From positions 1-34,739 of the forward strand of contig CACCNI010000007.1 in assembly GCA_902547215.1 (NCBI GenBank): a DNA stretch of 34,739 nucleotides, written 5' to 3'. Positions within the stretch are counted from its first letter, which is position 1, and each line of letters starts with the position of its first letter. A model generated the notes under the pieces. The model ran no database searches and was not told the origin of the DNA. It saw nothing but the letters and a program-made list of their open reading frames with translations. The translations under genes were made by a program, and so were the position numbers. This DNA is from an uncultured Pelagibacteraceae bacterium (GTDB taxonomy: Bacteria > Pseudomonadota > Alphaproteobacteria > Pelagibacterales > Pelagibacteraceae). Positions 26,256-33,787 of the stretch are shown one piece after another.

Positions 26256-27944
26256 ATGAAAATAGAAAACATAAATAGTTTAGTAGAACTTTATTTCAAA
26301 AAATATGATGAAATTAAAAATGAAAAGGGTCCACCTTTTTTATTTGGATTGAGTTCAAAAGATAAAAACTATTCGTTAAATTGGAATGAAGTAACATTAA
26401 AGATCAAAAGTTTAACAACTTTTCTACAAGACTATATTTCCCCTGGAGATAGATGTGTATTATTGTCTGAGAATAGACCGCAATGGTTAATTGCTGATAT
26501 TGCAATAATGAATTCTGGAGGTGTAACAGTGCCGTTATTTACCACTTACTCAGACTCAGACTATGAATATATAATTAACGATTGTGGACCAAAGGTTTGT
26601 ATAGTTTCAAATAAATTACAATATGAAAAAATAGAAAAATTTTTGAATGACAAGATTAAGATAATTTCTATTGATGAATTTACAAATCAAATTGAAAACT
26701 TTTCAGAAATATTCAAAAAAACAAATTTTACTAATAAAAGTTATAACGATAAAATAAAAAGAAATGACTTAGCTTGTTTAATCTATACTTCTGGTACGAC
26801 AGGTAAACCAAAAGGAGTAATGTTAAGTCATGGTGGAATTCTTTCAAATTGTGAGGGAGCTTTAGAAATATTGGCTTCTATTGTCAAAAAGAAAAAACCA
26901 GTTTTTTTGACGTGGTTACCTCTTTCACATTCGTATGAACATACTGTTCAATTTGTTCAAATTTCTCTGGGGGCAAAAGTTTATTATGCTGAAAGCCTAG
27001 ATAAACTTATTCCTAACATGTCAGTAGCGAAACCAACCATCATGACCGCTGTTCCAAGATTCTATCAAAATTTATATAACAAAATTTCTTTAAATTTTTC
27101 TAAACTGGAGGGGTTAAAAAAAAAGTTGATAATTAACACCCTTAAACTTGGCACAAAAAAACTTAAAAAAGAAAACCTAAATTTTGGAGAAAAAATATCT
27201 AATTTTTTATGTGAAATTTTAGTCAGGAAAAAGATCAAAAAACAGTTTGGTGGAGAGTTACAAGCTTTTGTTTCAGGTGGCGGTGCTCTTGACCAAAAAA
27301 TTGGAGAGTTTCTTAATTCTATTGGATTACCCACACTACAAGGATATGGACTGACTGAAGCTTCTCCAGTCGTTAGCTGTAACATTCCAGGAAATATTCA
27401 AATTGAGACTGTAGGGCCCCCATTTAAAACCAATGAAGTTAAAATTTCAAATGATGGTGAAATATTAGTAAAAGGGGAAAACATTATGCTTGGATATTGG
27501 AATAAGAAAGATGAAACCAATGAAGTTATTAAAGAAGGATGGTTGCATACAGGTGATATAGGAGAGTTTACCAAAGAAGGAAATTTGAAAATAACTGATA
27601 GAAAAAAAGAAATCATTGTAAATTTAGGTGGTGACAACATTTCTCCATCCAAAATTGAAAATTTACTATGTTTGAATGAAAAAATTAAACAAAGTTTGGT
27701 TTATGGAGATAAAAAAACATATTTAGTTGCATTAATTGTGACTGATAATGAAAAAAATAGATCAGAAATTAATTTATACGTCGAAAATTTAAATAAAAAC
27801 TTGCAAACAATAGAAAAAGTAAAAAAAATAAAACTTATTAATGAAGAATTTACAATTGAAAATGGAATGTTAACACCAACTTTAAAACTAAAAAGAAAAA
27901 AAATTTTAGAAAAATATAAAGAAGATTTAGAAAAACTTTATTAA
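26256..27944 (+). CDS. Long-chain fatty acid-CoA ligase (AMP-forming)
   Basis: This 562-aa ANL-family ligase activates fatty acid with ATP and joins it to CoA through an acyl-AMP intermediate. Motifs are the P-loop IYTSGTTGKPKG (about 176-187), the A5 segment GYGLTEASPVV, the A7 region GWLHTGDIGEF, and A8 KITDRKKEIIVNLGGDNISP. The last lysine-rich segment carries the A10-type motif near LKLKRKK. It is full length. It follows tRNA-Leu by 4 bp, so its transcript may begin at or before the tRNA. Role in fatty-acid uptake or recycling is inferred. Confidence 0.9.
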   Translation: MKIENINSLVELYFKKYDEIKNEKGPPFLFGLSSKDKNYSLNWNEVTLKIKSLTTFLQDYISPGDRCVLLSENRPQWLIADIAIMNSGGVTVPLFTTYSDSDYEYIINDCGPKVCIVSNKLQYEKIEKFLNDKIKIISIDEFTNQIENFSEIFKKTNFTNKSYNDKIKRNDLACLIYTSGTTGKPKGVMLSHGGILSNCEGALEILASIVKKKKPVFLTWLPLSHSYEHTVQFVQISLGAKVYYAESLDKLIPNMSVAKPTIMTAVPRFYQNLYNKISLNFSKLEGLKKKLIINTLKLGTKKLKKENLNFGEKISNFLCEILVRKKIKKQFGGELQAFVSGGGALDQKIGEFLNSIGLPTLQGYGLTEASPVVSCNIPGNIQIETVGPPFKTNEVKISNDGEILVKGENIMLGYWNKKDETNEVIKEGWLHTGDIGEFTKEGNLKITDRKKEIIVNLGGDNISPSKIENLLCLNEKIKQSLVYGDKKTYLVALIVTDNEKNRSEINLYVENLNKNLQTIEKVKKIKLINEEFTIENGMLTPTLKLKRKKILEKYKEDLEKLY

Positions 27945-28105
27945 AATTAACAAATAAAGTTGATTATAATGCGCATAAACACTATTCTTTTTAAACTTTT
28001 AACATTTTAAAAAATAATTTTAATTTTTTGCTACGTTGGTGAATCAATTTATAACTAATTAAATGTTTGACATAACAAAAGAAAATATTTAAAAATTAAC
28101 TTATA

Positions 28106-28124
28106 ACGAATCAAAAAGATTCGT
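28106..28124 (+). promoter_or_regulatory. 5' leader stem-loop of the 23-aa peptide gene
   Basis: ACGAATC-AAAAA-GATTCGT is a perfect 7-bp stem with a five-A loop, ending 18 bases before the ATG and just ahead of the GGGAG Shine-Dalgarno (28132-28136). A TTGACA lies upstream at 28067-28072, but no -10 at ideal spacing was found. It may stabilise the mRNA or regulate translation. Confidence 0.5.
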
Positions 28125-28142
28125 AACAACAGGGAGCTAAAG

Positions 28143-28214
28143 ATGGCTAAACGAAGAAAAAAAGCTAAGAAAAAAGCTAAGAAAAAAGCAAAAAAAAGAA
28201 GAAGAAGAAGATAA
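28143..28214 (+). CDS. 23-aa Lys/Ala/Arg-rich basic peptide
   Basis: A clear short gene: Shine-Dalgarno AGGGAG six bases ahead of the ATG, 23 codons, TAA, then a strong terminator 15 bases later. The product reads MAKRRKK, an AKKK-type repeat (AKKKAKKKAKK), and five arginines. Of 23 residues, 18 are Lys or Arg. It resembles the basic tails of histone-H1-like and nucleoid or ribosome-associated proteins. No family is recognised. A role in binding DNA or RNA is likely from charge alone. Low-complexity A-rich code could also be a coding-like sRNA, but the Shine-Dalgarno and start argue for translation. Confidence 0.6.
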   Translation: MAKRRKKAKKKAKKKAKKRRRRR

Positions 28215-28229
28215 GTTTTCTTTTTTAAA

Positions 28230-28262
28230 AACGCTTCTCATAACGTTTGTGTGAGAAGCGTT
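28230..28262. terminator. Strong rho-independent terminator
   Basis: AACGCTTCTCA pairs perfectly with TGAGAAGCGTT (11 bp, 11-nt loop), then a run of T (28261-28269). It ends the 23-aa peptide transcript. On the minus strand a five-T tract also follows the stem, so it can serve the convergent carD gene, whose stop lies 5 bp away. Confidence 0.92.
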
Positions 28263-28267
28263 TTTTT

Positions 28268-29137
28268 TTACTCCTCTTCTGAAACGTTTTCTAAATTCTC
28301 TGGTTCTTCGGTATCTTGGGTTGCTCGCGGATTAGATGGTGCTTTTTTTTCCAAGTTTTGCTGACTTTTCTCTAAATTTCTCTTCAAAGCTTTATCCAAT
28401 TTTTTTTGAGTATCCTCTAGAGATAAATTTAATATAATTTGAAATTCAGTTAATATTCTCTCGTAAGCTTTTTCAAATAATTGTCTTTCACTATATGATT
28501 GATCAATCATAATATCATCACCTTTATTCAAGTCCCTTACCACCTCAGCAAGTTCATAGATTTTTCCCGATGTTATCTTTTGTTCGTATTCTTGAGCTCT
28601 TCTACTCCACATTGATCTTTTAATTTTTGGCTTTCCTTTTAGTATCGATATAGATTTATTCACTTGGTTAATTGTCGATAATGGTCTTAAATTCGATTGT
28701 TTGTTTATAGGTAGTAACCCTATAGCTTTATCTTTCTCAAATTTTATATCATAACATTGTACGTCAATACCGCCAATTGTTTTTGAGCTGACAGATAAAA
28801 TTTGTCCAACACCATGTTTTGGGTAAACGATATAATCTTTTGGCTTAAACTGTTTCTTTTCTGTTTCTTGTTTTTTAATTTTTACTATTTCAGGTTTTTG
28901 GTCTTGGTTTTTAGAAAGACGTAAATTTTCAACACCTTTTGGCTTAGATAAATTTACCTTAGCTTTTTCTTTCAAAGACTTTTTATCTATAGTTTTTAAC
29001 TTTGGTCTACCAACCTTTTTCTTAACTTTTATTTTATTAGTTTTTTTAGTTATGGGCTTTGATTTTTTCTTAGGCAATACTTTCTTTTTTTTTTTAAAGG
29101 TTTTCTTTAAAATACTTTTCAAATTTATTTTCTTCAT
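28268..29137 (-). CDS. carD: CarD/CdnL-family transcription regulator with basic N-terminal extension
   Basis: CarD-type proteins bind the RNA polymerase beta subunit and stabilise open promoter complexes. The CdnL domain lies at about 97-260 ([15 protein letters not shown], then [14 protein letters not shown] and [27 protein letters not shown]). About 95 extra residues precede it, nearly half Lys, with an AT-hook-like core VGRPKLK (42-48). The C-terminus is Glu-rich. The usual alphaproteobacterial protein is shorter. The ATG at 29137 lies 44 bp inside fdxA and there is no in-frame ATG before the CdnL domain; a downstream GTG/TTG start is possible. Confidence 0.9.
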   Translation of the reverse strand: MKKINLKSILKKTFKKKKKVLPKKKSKPITKKTNKIKVKKKVGRPKLKTIDKKSLKEKAKVNLSKPKGVENLRLSKNQDQKPEIVKIKKQETEKKQFKPKDYIVYPKHGVGQILSVSSKTIGGIDVQCYDIKFEKDKAIGLLPINKQSNLRPLSTINQVNKSISILKGKPKIKRSMWSRRAQEYEQKITSGKIYELAEVVRDLNKGDDIMIDQSYSERQLFEKAYERILTEFQIILNLSLEDTQKKLDKALKRNLEKSQQNLEKKAPSNPRATQDTEEPENLENVSEEE

Positions 29138-29420
29138 TTTTATATTTTTCGTTATCTGTAGGTGGATCTTTTTTTTCGGAAATGTTTGGCCAAATTTCTG
29201 AATATTTTTTGTTTAACTCTAACCATTTTTCACTTCCTTCTTCTGTATCAGGTTTTATCGCATCAACCGGACACTCAGGTTCACAAACGCCACAATCTAT
29301 ACACTCATCCGGCTTAATTACAAGCATATTTTTCCCCTCATAGAAACAGTCAACTGGACATACTTCAACGCAATCCATTAATTTACATTTAATACATTTG
29401 TCATTTACTATGTAAGTCAT
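29094..29420 (-). CDS. fdxA: 7Fe-8S ferredoxin
   Basis: This 108-aa electron carrier has the Azotobacter FdI-type cysteine layout. C9, C17 and C50 fit a [3Fe-4S] cluster and C21, C40, C43 and C46 a [4Fe-4S] cluster, each shifted by one residue from the Azotobacter positions. C12 and C25 are also conserved. The motif [13 protein letters not shown] and the second [16 protein letters not shown] are typical. The C-terminal tail is charged. Its end overlaps the carD start by 44 bp, and the fdxA-carD pair is usual in alphaproteobacteria. Confidence 0.95.
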   Translation of the reverse strand: MTYIVNDKCIKCKLMDCVEVCPVDCFYEGKNMLVIKPDECIDCGVCEPECPVDAIKPDTEEGSEKWLELNKKYSEIWPNISEKKDPPTDNEKYKNEENKFEKYFKENL

Positions 29421-29842
29421 TTTTTATTATTAAGCACTTTAACCTTGGTCTCACCCACTACCTTATCATCTAAATAAAGCAACCCAGCCAAACGTCTCAT
29501 AAGGTTATTTTCATAAATGTCTGATTTTCCATCTGATAGAATTATTCTCCATAAAGTTTCAACAATTAAAATTTTATTTTCTGTACTTAGAGATTTTACA
29601 TCTTTAGTAAATTCTTGAATATGATTAGAGTCATTTTCCTTTTGCTCCGCTTGTGTAATAACGTCATTTAAGTTATCTAAATCAGGATACAATTTCTTTA
29701 CTGTTTTTTTTATAATTTCCTTTTCATCTGATGTGTAATTTTCATCTATTTTAGCTGCGTGTACTAAAAGACAAGCAATGTTAACAGCCTCTGCATTTGC
29801 GCCAGGTTTTTCTTTATTCTTATTCAAAAATTTAAATATCAT
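29417..29842 (-). CDS. TerB-family protein
   Basis: This 141-aa all-helical protein matches the TerB/COG4103 pattern. [21 protein letters not shown] carries the D-x-x-Y-x-x-x-E metal-site-like motif (about 33-41), and [28 protein letters not shown] carries a second D-G-K-x-x-x-x-E segment. The pair of acidic motifs suggests metal binding. Its function is unknown despite the tellurite-resistance name. It overlaps fdxA and the helicase gene by four bases each, so the genes are coupled. In rhizobia the gene at this spot often encodes an S4 RNA-binding protein. Confidence 0.75.
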   Translation of the reverse strand: MIFKFLNKNKEKPGANAEAVNIACLLVHAAKIDENYTSDEKEIIKKTVKKLYPDLDNLNDVITQAEQKENDSNHIQEFTKDVKSLSTENKILIVETLWRIILSDGKSDIYENNLMRRLAGLLYLDDKVVGETKVKVLNNKK

Positions 29843-32319
29843 TTTAAATCTAGTTGTTTTAATGCTTCAAAGGGATTATCTTTTTTGATCCTTAAATCTA
29901 AACTCTTTTTAATCTTTTTAAAAGGTTTATATTTGAAAAAGGTTTCGTTTTTTTCGAGAAAAACTTTATACCCCATTAATTTAATTACTTTTATAAAACT
30001 TTCTTTGTCACAACCCAGTAAATTTAACATTTTGGGTAATAGTTTAATTTTTTCAGATTTATTTTCATTAGAGTTTATAATTTCAATAAATAATCTTTCT
30101 AAAATATCAATTCTAACAAAAAAGCTGTCAAATTTTTCAAATCCACATAAAAGCATAAATTTTTTGTTTTTATATTTTAAGTCGTTCACAAAATTTAATC
30201 CAAAAGTAGGAGGAAATAGATTTAAGTCTTCTCCTTTAAAATTCTTCCAAAGTAAAATTCTTAAAGAGACAACACTAGGTTTAAAAAGTTTGAACAAAAA
30301 TATATGATATCTTCCAAATTTTACCCCTAAATTTCTGAGAGTTTTTCTTTCATCTTGACTCAAACTATTAACGATATTTAAAACTTCCTCTCTTTTTACT
30401 ACACCGTTGTTTTCATATAATTGATAAGATAAAGCTCTTATTTGAGAATTTACTGAATTTATGTTCTTCAGTTTAAATAAACTATCTAATTCATCAGCAA
30501 TTTTTGTGTCTAACCATTTTTTTAAAAAAGAGTGAAGTTTTAATTTTTCATCATTTTCCACAATATCGTCTATAATTAAATTAAGTTCTGGAGACAGATA
30601 ATCTGCACCCTTAGCAAGAATTGCTATAGGAAAATTGTTCCAATAAATTTTTCTATCCTCTTTTAATTCAATTTGTTTTCCCTCAATTATTTGATTTACT
30701 CTTTTTGAAATTTCTGGGCTCACATTTTGTCTTGCAGCCTTTTTTAAAGATTTAATATCAGTTTCTAAATCACCCACTTTAAAATCTAATTCAAGCTTTA
30801 GACCTTTTAAGTTTCCAATAAATTGATTATTAATTAAAACTTTTTCATTATTTTCAATTTTTGTCTCAAAAGAAATATCTTGTTTTAAACCTCTTGCTAG
30901 TACACTTGCTCGTTTATCAATAAAACTTTTAGTAAGCTCTTCGTGCAATCTGTCAGATAATTTATCTTCTAAAAACTTTGTCCTTTTTACCCAATAATCT
31001 TGATTTTCTACCCACCCGTTTTTGTTAGAAACATAAGACCATGTCCTTACATTAGCAATTCGATTAGATATAGAATCTACATTTCCATCAACTTTATCTA
31101 AAATTGAAAGTTGTTCTTTCATGTATTTATTTGAAATTTTTCCTGTTTTTTCTCTTAAAAAATTAAATACTTTTCCAATTACCTCTAAATGGTTTCCATA
31201 GGTTTTTTTTACAAAATCAGGGATCTGGCAACATTCCCATAGTAGTTTTAATTCATTCTCATTATTATAAATTTGTAATTTTTCAGTATCTTTTAAAATA
31301 TATTTTAAAACTTTTTCGTCTTCACACTCCGAAATTCTTTTAAGCCAAGGCTTGTTTGGTTTCTCTTCTAATGAACTGATTAGAGATTGTCCATTTTTAA
31401 AGTTTAAATTTGGATTCCTCCAAAAAATTGTATTGATGTCGTCAATTTTATGGGTTTCAAGTAATTCAATTTCCTCTGGACTTATCTCACCACATTCACC
31501 TGTAATGCCAAATGATCCATCATTAAGATATCTGCCTGCTCTTCCAGCAATCTGTGCAATTTCGGATAATCTGAGTCTCCTTATTTTTTTACCATCAAAT
31601 TTTTTAATACTCGAAAAAAAGACGTTATTTAAATCCATGTTTATTCCCATACCAATTGCGTCAGTTGCAACAAGATAGTCAACATCTCCAGATTGGTATA
31701 AATTTACTTGTGAATTTCTTGTCTTGGGACTTAAAGACCCCATAACAATTGCAGCTCCACCCTTTTGACGTCTAATTAATTCTGCGATGGCATAAACTTC
31801 TTCTGCTGAAAATGCTATTATTACGCTTTTTCTTTCTATTCGAGAGATCTTTTTGTGGCCTAAGTAACTTAATTTAGATAGTCTTTTTCTATCGATATAT
31901 TCTATATCACCATCTAATTTTTCAATAATATTTTTCATTGAATTTGATCCCATAAACATTGTTAATTTATCACCTCTTAGGTTTAATAATCTGTCAGTGA
32001 AAATATGACCTCTTTCATGGTCAGAACACATTTGAATTTCGTCTATTCCGACGAATTCTAAATCTTTTTCTATAGGCATAGACTCTACAGTACAAAAATA
32101 ATACTTAGCATTAGAAGGTATAATTTTTTCTTCACCTGTTATTAACGCAACTTTATTTGGACCGATTTTTTTAACAACTTTGTCATAAACTTCCCTAGCT
32201 AGAAGTCGCAAGGGAAAACCCATCATTCCAGAGCTGAAAGACAACATCGTTTCAATAGCTAGGAAGGTTTTTCCTGTGTTTGTAGGCCCAAGAACAGCAG
32301 TTATTTTATGTTTTGTCAT
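29839..32319 (-). CDS. SUV3/MgpS-like superfamily II helicase
   Basis: This 826-aa ATP-dependent helicase shows motif I GPTNTGKT (11-18), motif II DEIQ (93-96), motif III-like GSNSMKN, and the C-terminal ATDAIGMGINM and motif VI QIAGRAGR (256-263). The DEIQ box and the following helical region match the mitochondrial RNA-degradosome helicase SUV3 and its alphaproteobacterial relatives. RNA unwinding or decay with RNases is the likely role. The remaining 500 residues are mostly helical and Lys/Glu-rich. It is the upstream gene of the helicase-TerB-fdxA-carD run. Its start is set by MTKHKITAVLGPTNTGKT. Confidence 0.88.
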   Translation of the reverse strand: MTKHKITAVLGPTNTGKTFLAIETMLSFSSGMMGFPLRLLAREVYDKVVKKIGPNKVALITGEEKIIPSNAKYYFCTVESMPIEKDLEFVGIDEIQMCSDHERGHIFTDRLLNLRGDKLTMFMGSNSMKNIIEKLDGDIEYIDRKRLSKLSYLGHKKISRIERKSVIIAFSAEEVYAIAELIRRQKGGAAIVMGSLSPKTRNSQVNLYQSGDVDYLVATDAIGMGINMDLNNVFFSSIKKFDGKKIRRLRLSEIAQIAGRAGRYLNDGSFGITGECGEISPEEIELLETHKIDDINTIFWRNPNLNFKNGQSLISSLEEKPNKPWLKRISECEDEKVLKYILKDTEKLQIYNNENELKLLWECCQIPDFVKKTYGNHLEVIGKVFNFLREKTGKISNKYMKEQLSILDKVDGNVDSISNRIANVRTWSYVSNKNGWVENQDYWVKRTKFLEDKLSDRLHEELTKSFIDKRASVLARGLKQDISFETKIENNEKVLINNQFIGNLKGLKLELDFKVGDLETDIKSLKKAARQNVSPEISKRVNQIIEGKQIELKEDRKIYWNNFPIAILAKGADYLSPELNLIIDDIVENDEKLKLHSFLKKWLDTKIADELDSLFKLKNINSVNSQIRALSYQLYENNGVVKREEVLNIVNSLSQDERKTLRNLGVKFGRYHIFLFKLFKPSVVSLRILLWKNFKGEDLNLFPPTFGLNFVNDLKYKNKKFMLLCGFEKFDSFFVRIDILERLFIEIINSNENKSEKIKLLPKMLNLLGCDKESFIKVIKLMGYKVFLEKNETFFKYKPFKKIKKSLDLRIKKDNPFEALKQLDLK

Positions 32320-32458
32320 TTCTACTTTTGGTGTGTTAAATTTTTTTTCTACTATATATTGTTATCGCTAAAGAACAAAAATAGTCTAAAACAAGTCCGA
32401 ATCATTAAGGTAAAAGTTCTCATTTTTATTTTTTTTAATATTAACATATTTGATCAAA

Positions 32459-33178
32459 TTATGCAGCCTTATATTTATTTACACAAGTATTTGCCAGTAT
32501 CAAATTTGGATCAATAAAAATTTTTGATTTTTTTGCTTTTTTAAAAGATTTGAACGCAAAAATCGCTATAGGTAATTCAGTACATCCTAAGATTATTTTT
32601 TTACAATTTATTTTTATCAGATAATCAATTGCAGGCTTTATTATTTTTTCCGCCTTTCTTACATTACCCATTTTAACAAATTTAATTGCTTTATTTACAT
32701 TCTTTTTTTGTATTTTATTAGGCGGCGATAATAGTTTAAACTTTTTATTGAAATACTTATGATAGATCTTTGTGTTTAAGGTAGCTTCGGTAGCAAGTAT
32801 TCCAATTTGAGAATTAATCTTACAGCTTTTTTTTGTATGATTATAGACTTCCTCTGGCATACTTAAGATAGGTATCTTAACTTTCTTTTTTAAATCATCG
32901 TACCAAAAATGGGCTGTATTACACGGCATTACAATAAACTTACACTTATTTTTTTCTAATAGTTTACAACCCTTAACTAATTCTTTAAGGACATTATAAT
33001 ATTTCTTTAAGTTTTCTGGTCTCTTGGGTGTGTCAGTTTTATTATATAATAAAAATTTTGGATATTGTTGATCTTGTTTTCCTCTATGCAAAATAGCTAT
33101 TTTGTTACAAATATCTAAACCAGCTTGGGTTCCCATACCTCCTAAAATTCCAATCATGTTTTTTTGATTACTTTCCAT
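32459..33178 (-). CDS. Aspartate/glutamate racemase family protein
   Basis: This 239-aa cofactor-free racemase-fold enzyme has both catalytic cysteines: C86 in VMPCNTAHFW and C199 in LGCTELPI. The N-terminal GILGGMGTQAG is the usual substrate-binding start. The family includes aspartate racemase and related enzymes such as hydantoin racemases; MPCNTAH/GCTELP fits the aspartate-racemase subfamily best. It overlaps the thioesterase gene by 25 bp. The physiological substrate is not known. About 139 bp upstream of the helicase carry no gene. Confidence 0.85.
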   Translation of the reverse strand: MESNQKNMIGILGGMGTQAGLDICNKIAILHRGKQDQQYPKFLLYNKTDTPKRPENLKKYYNVLKELVKGCKLLEKNKCKFIVMPCNTAHFWYDDLKKKVKIPILSMPEEVYNHTKKSCKINSQIGILATEATLNTKIYHKYFNKKFKLLSPPNKIQKKNVNKAIKFVKMGNVRKAEKIIKPAIDYLIKINCKKIILGCTELPIAIFAFKSFKKAKKSKIFIDPNLILANTCVNKYKAA

Positions 33179-33555
33179 ACACCAGTCGCTGATGCAATTA
33201 TGTTTTTATGAATATGTAAATTAATACTAACAAATAACATCGACTTTGTTTTCTTTAAGATATTTACTTTTCCAATTATTTCATCACCAAGTCTGGATGG
33301 TGCTATGAATTTAACATCTAATGAAACGGTTACACATGATTGATTATTACTGGCTCTGTATACAGCGGTCCCAGCTCCTGCATCAATTAAAGAGCAAATA
33401 AAACCTCCATGGGTTATATCTCTTCTATTTAAATGAATTTTTTGTATTGTGCTTTTAAATTCAAACTCAGTGTCTGATACATCTCTAAAAAGAAGACCAC
33501 CATTATGTTTCATAAAACCCGAAACTTTACTGATTTGCTCAAAATTGTTTTCCAT
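33154..33555 (-). CDS. PaaI-like hotdog thioesterase
   Basis: This 133-aa hot-dog protein has the PaaI/thioesterase motif H49-G-G (ITHGGFICSLIDAGAG), with D58 as the likely catalytic acid. Strands CVTVSLDVKFIAPSRLGDEI and the final ATGVWKVIK also follow the family. It should hydrolyse an acyl- or aromatic acyl-CoA. Substrate unknown. Overlap with the racemase suggests cotranscription, but no functional link is evident. Confidence 0.85.
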   Translation of the reverse strand: MENNFEQISKVSGFMKHNGGLLFRDVSDTEFEFKSTIQKIHLNRRDITHGGFICSLIDAGAGTAVYRASNNQSCVTVSLDVKFIAPSRLGDEIIGKVNILKKTKSMLFVSINLHIHKNIIASATGVWKVIKKT

Positions 33556-33558
33556 TTT

Positions 33559-33642
33559 TTATAAAAATATTGTTAATAAAATTAAAACTATTAACACTAT
33601 AGTAAAAAAATATACAACACTTGATTGTAAAGAGATTTTCAT
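33559..33642 (-). CDS. Possible 27-aa membrane peptide
   Basis: A short frame between tRNA-Arg and the thioesterase gives MKISLQSSVVYFFTIVLIVLILLTIFL. It has a short polar N-terminus and one hydrophobic helix. It stops 3 bases before the thioesterase start, like other small membrane ORFs in this window. No Shine-Dalgarno sequence was seen, and the AT-rich code could give a hydrophobic frame by chance. Confidence 0.3.
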   Translation of the reverse strand: MKISLQSSVVYFFTIVLIVLILLTIFL

Positions 33643-33647
33643 AATTT

Positions 33648-33724
33648 TGGTGCGCCTGCTAGGAGTCGAACCCAGAACCTCCTGGTCCGTAGCCAAGCGC
33701 TCTATCCAGTTGAGCTACAGGCGC
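33648..33724 (-). tRNA. tRNA-Arg (ACG)
   Basis: A 77-nt tRNA on the minus strand. Acceptor GCGCCTG pairs with CAGGCGC. The anticodon stem CTTGG/CCAGG encloses CTACGGA, giving anticodon ACG (33688-33690), read as ICG for Arg CGN codons. T-arm with GTTCGACTC is present. Discriminator A and encoded CCA (plus-strand TGG at 33648-33650) are present. Confidence 0.95.
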
Positions 33725-33787
33725 TGAATTATAAAAAAAAATCATATTAAATAATGTAATTTTTAAATAAATAATTATTCTATATTA

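Noticed and set aside
32320..32458. Gap between helicase and racemase genes
   Set aside because: 139 bp of AT-rich sequence; no RNA gene, terminator or convincing promoter was seen.
32308..32517. 69-aa plus-strand ORF between the helicase and racemase
   Set aside because: Hydrophobic low-complexity frame in AT-rich DNA, overlapping both minus-strand genes, with no recognisable motif.
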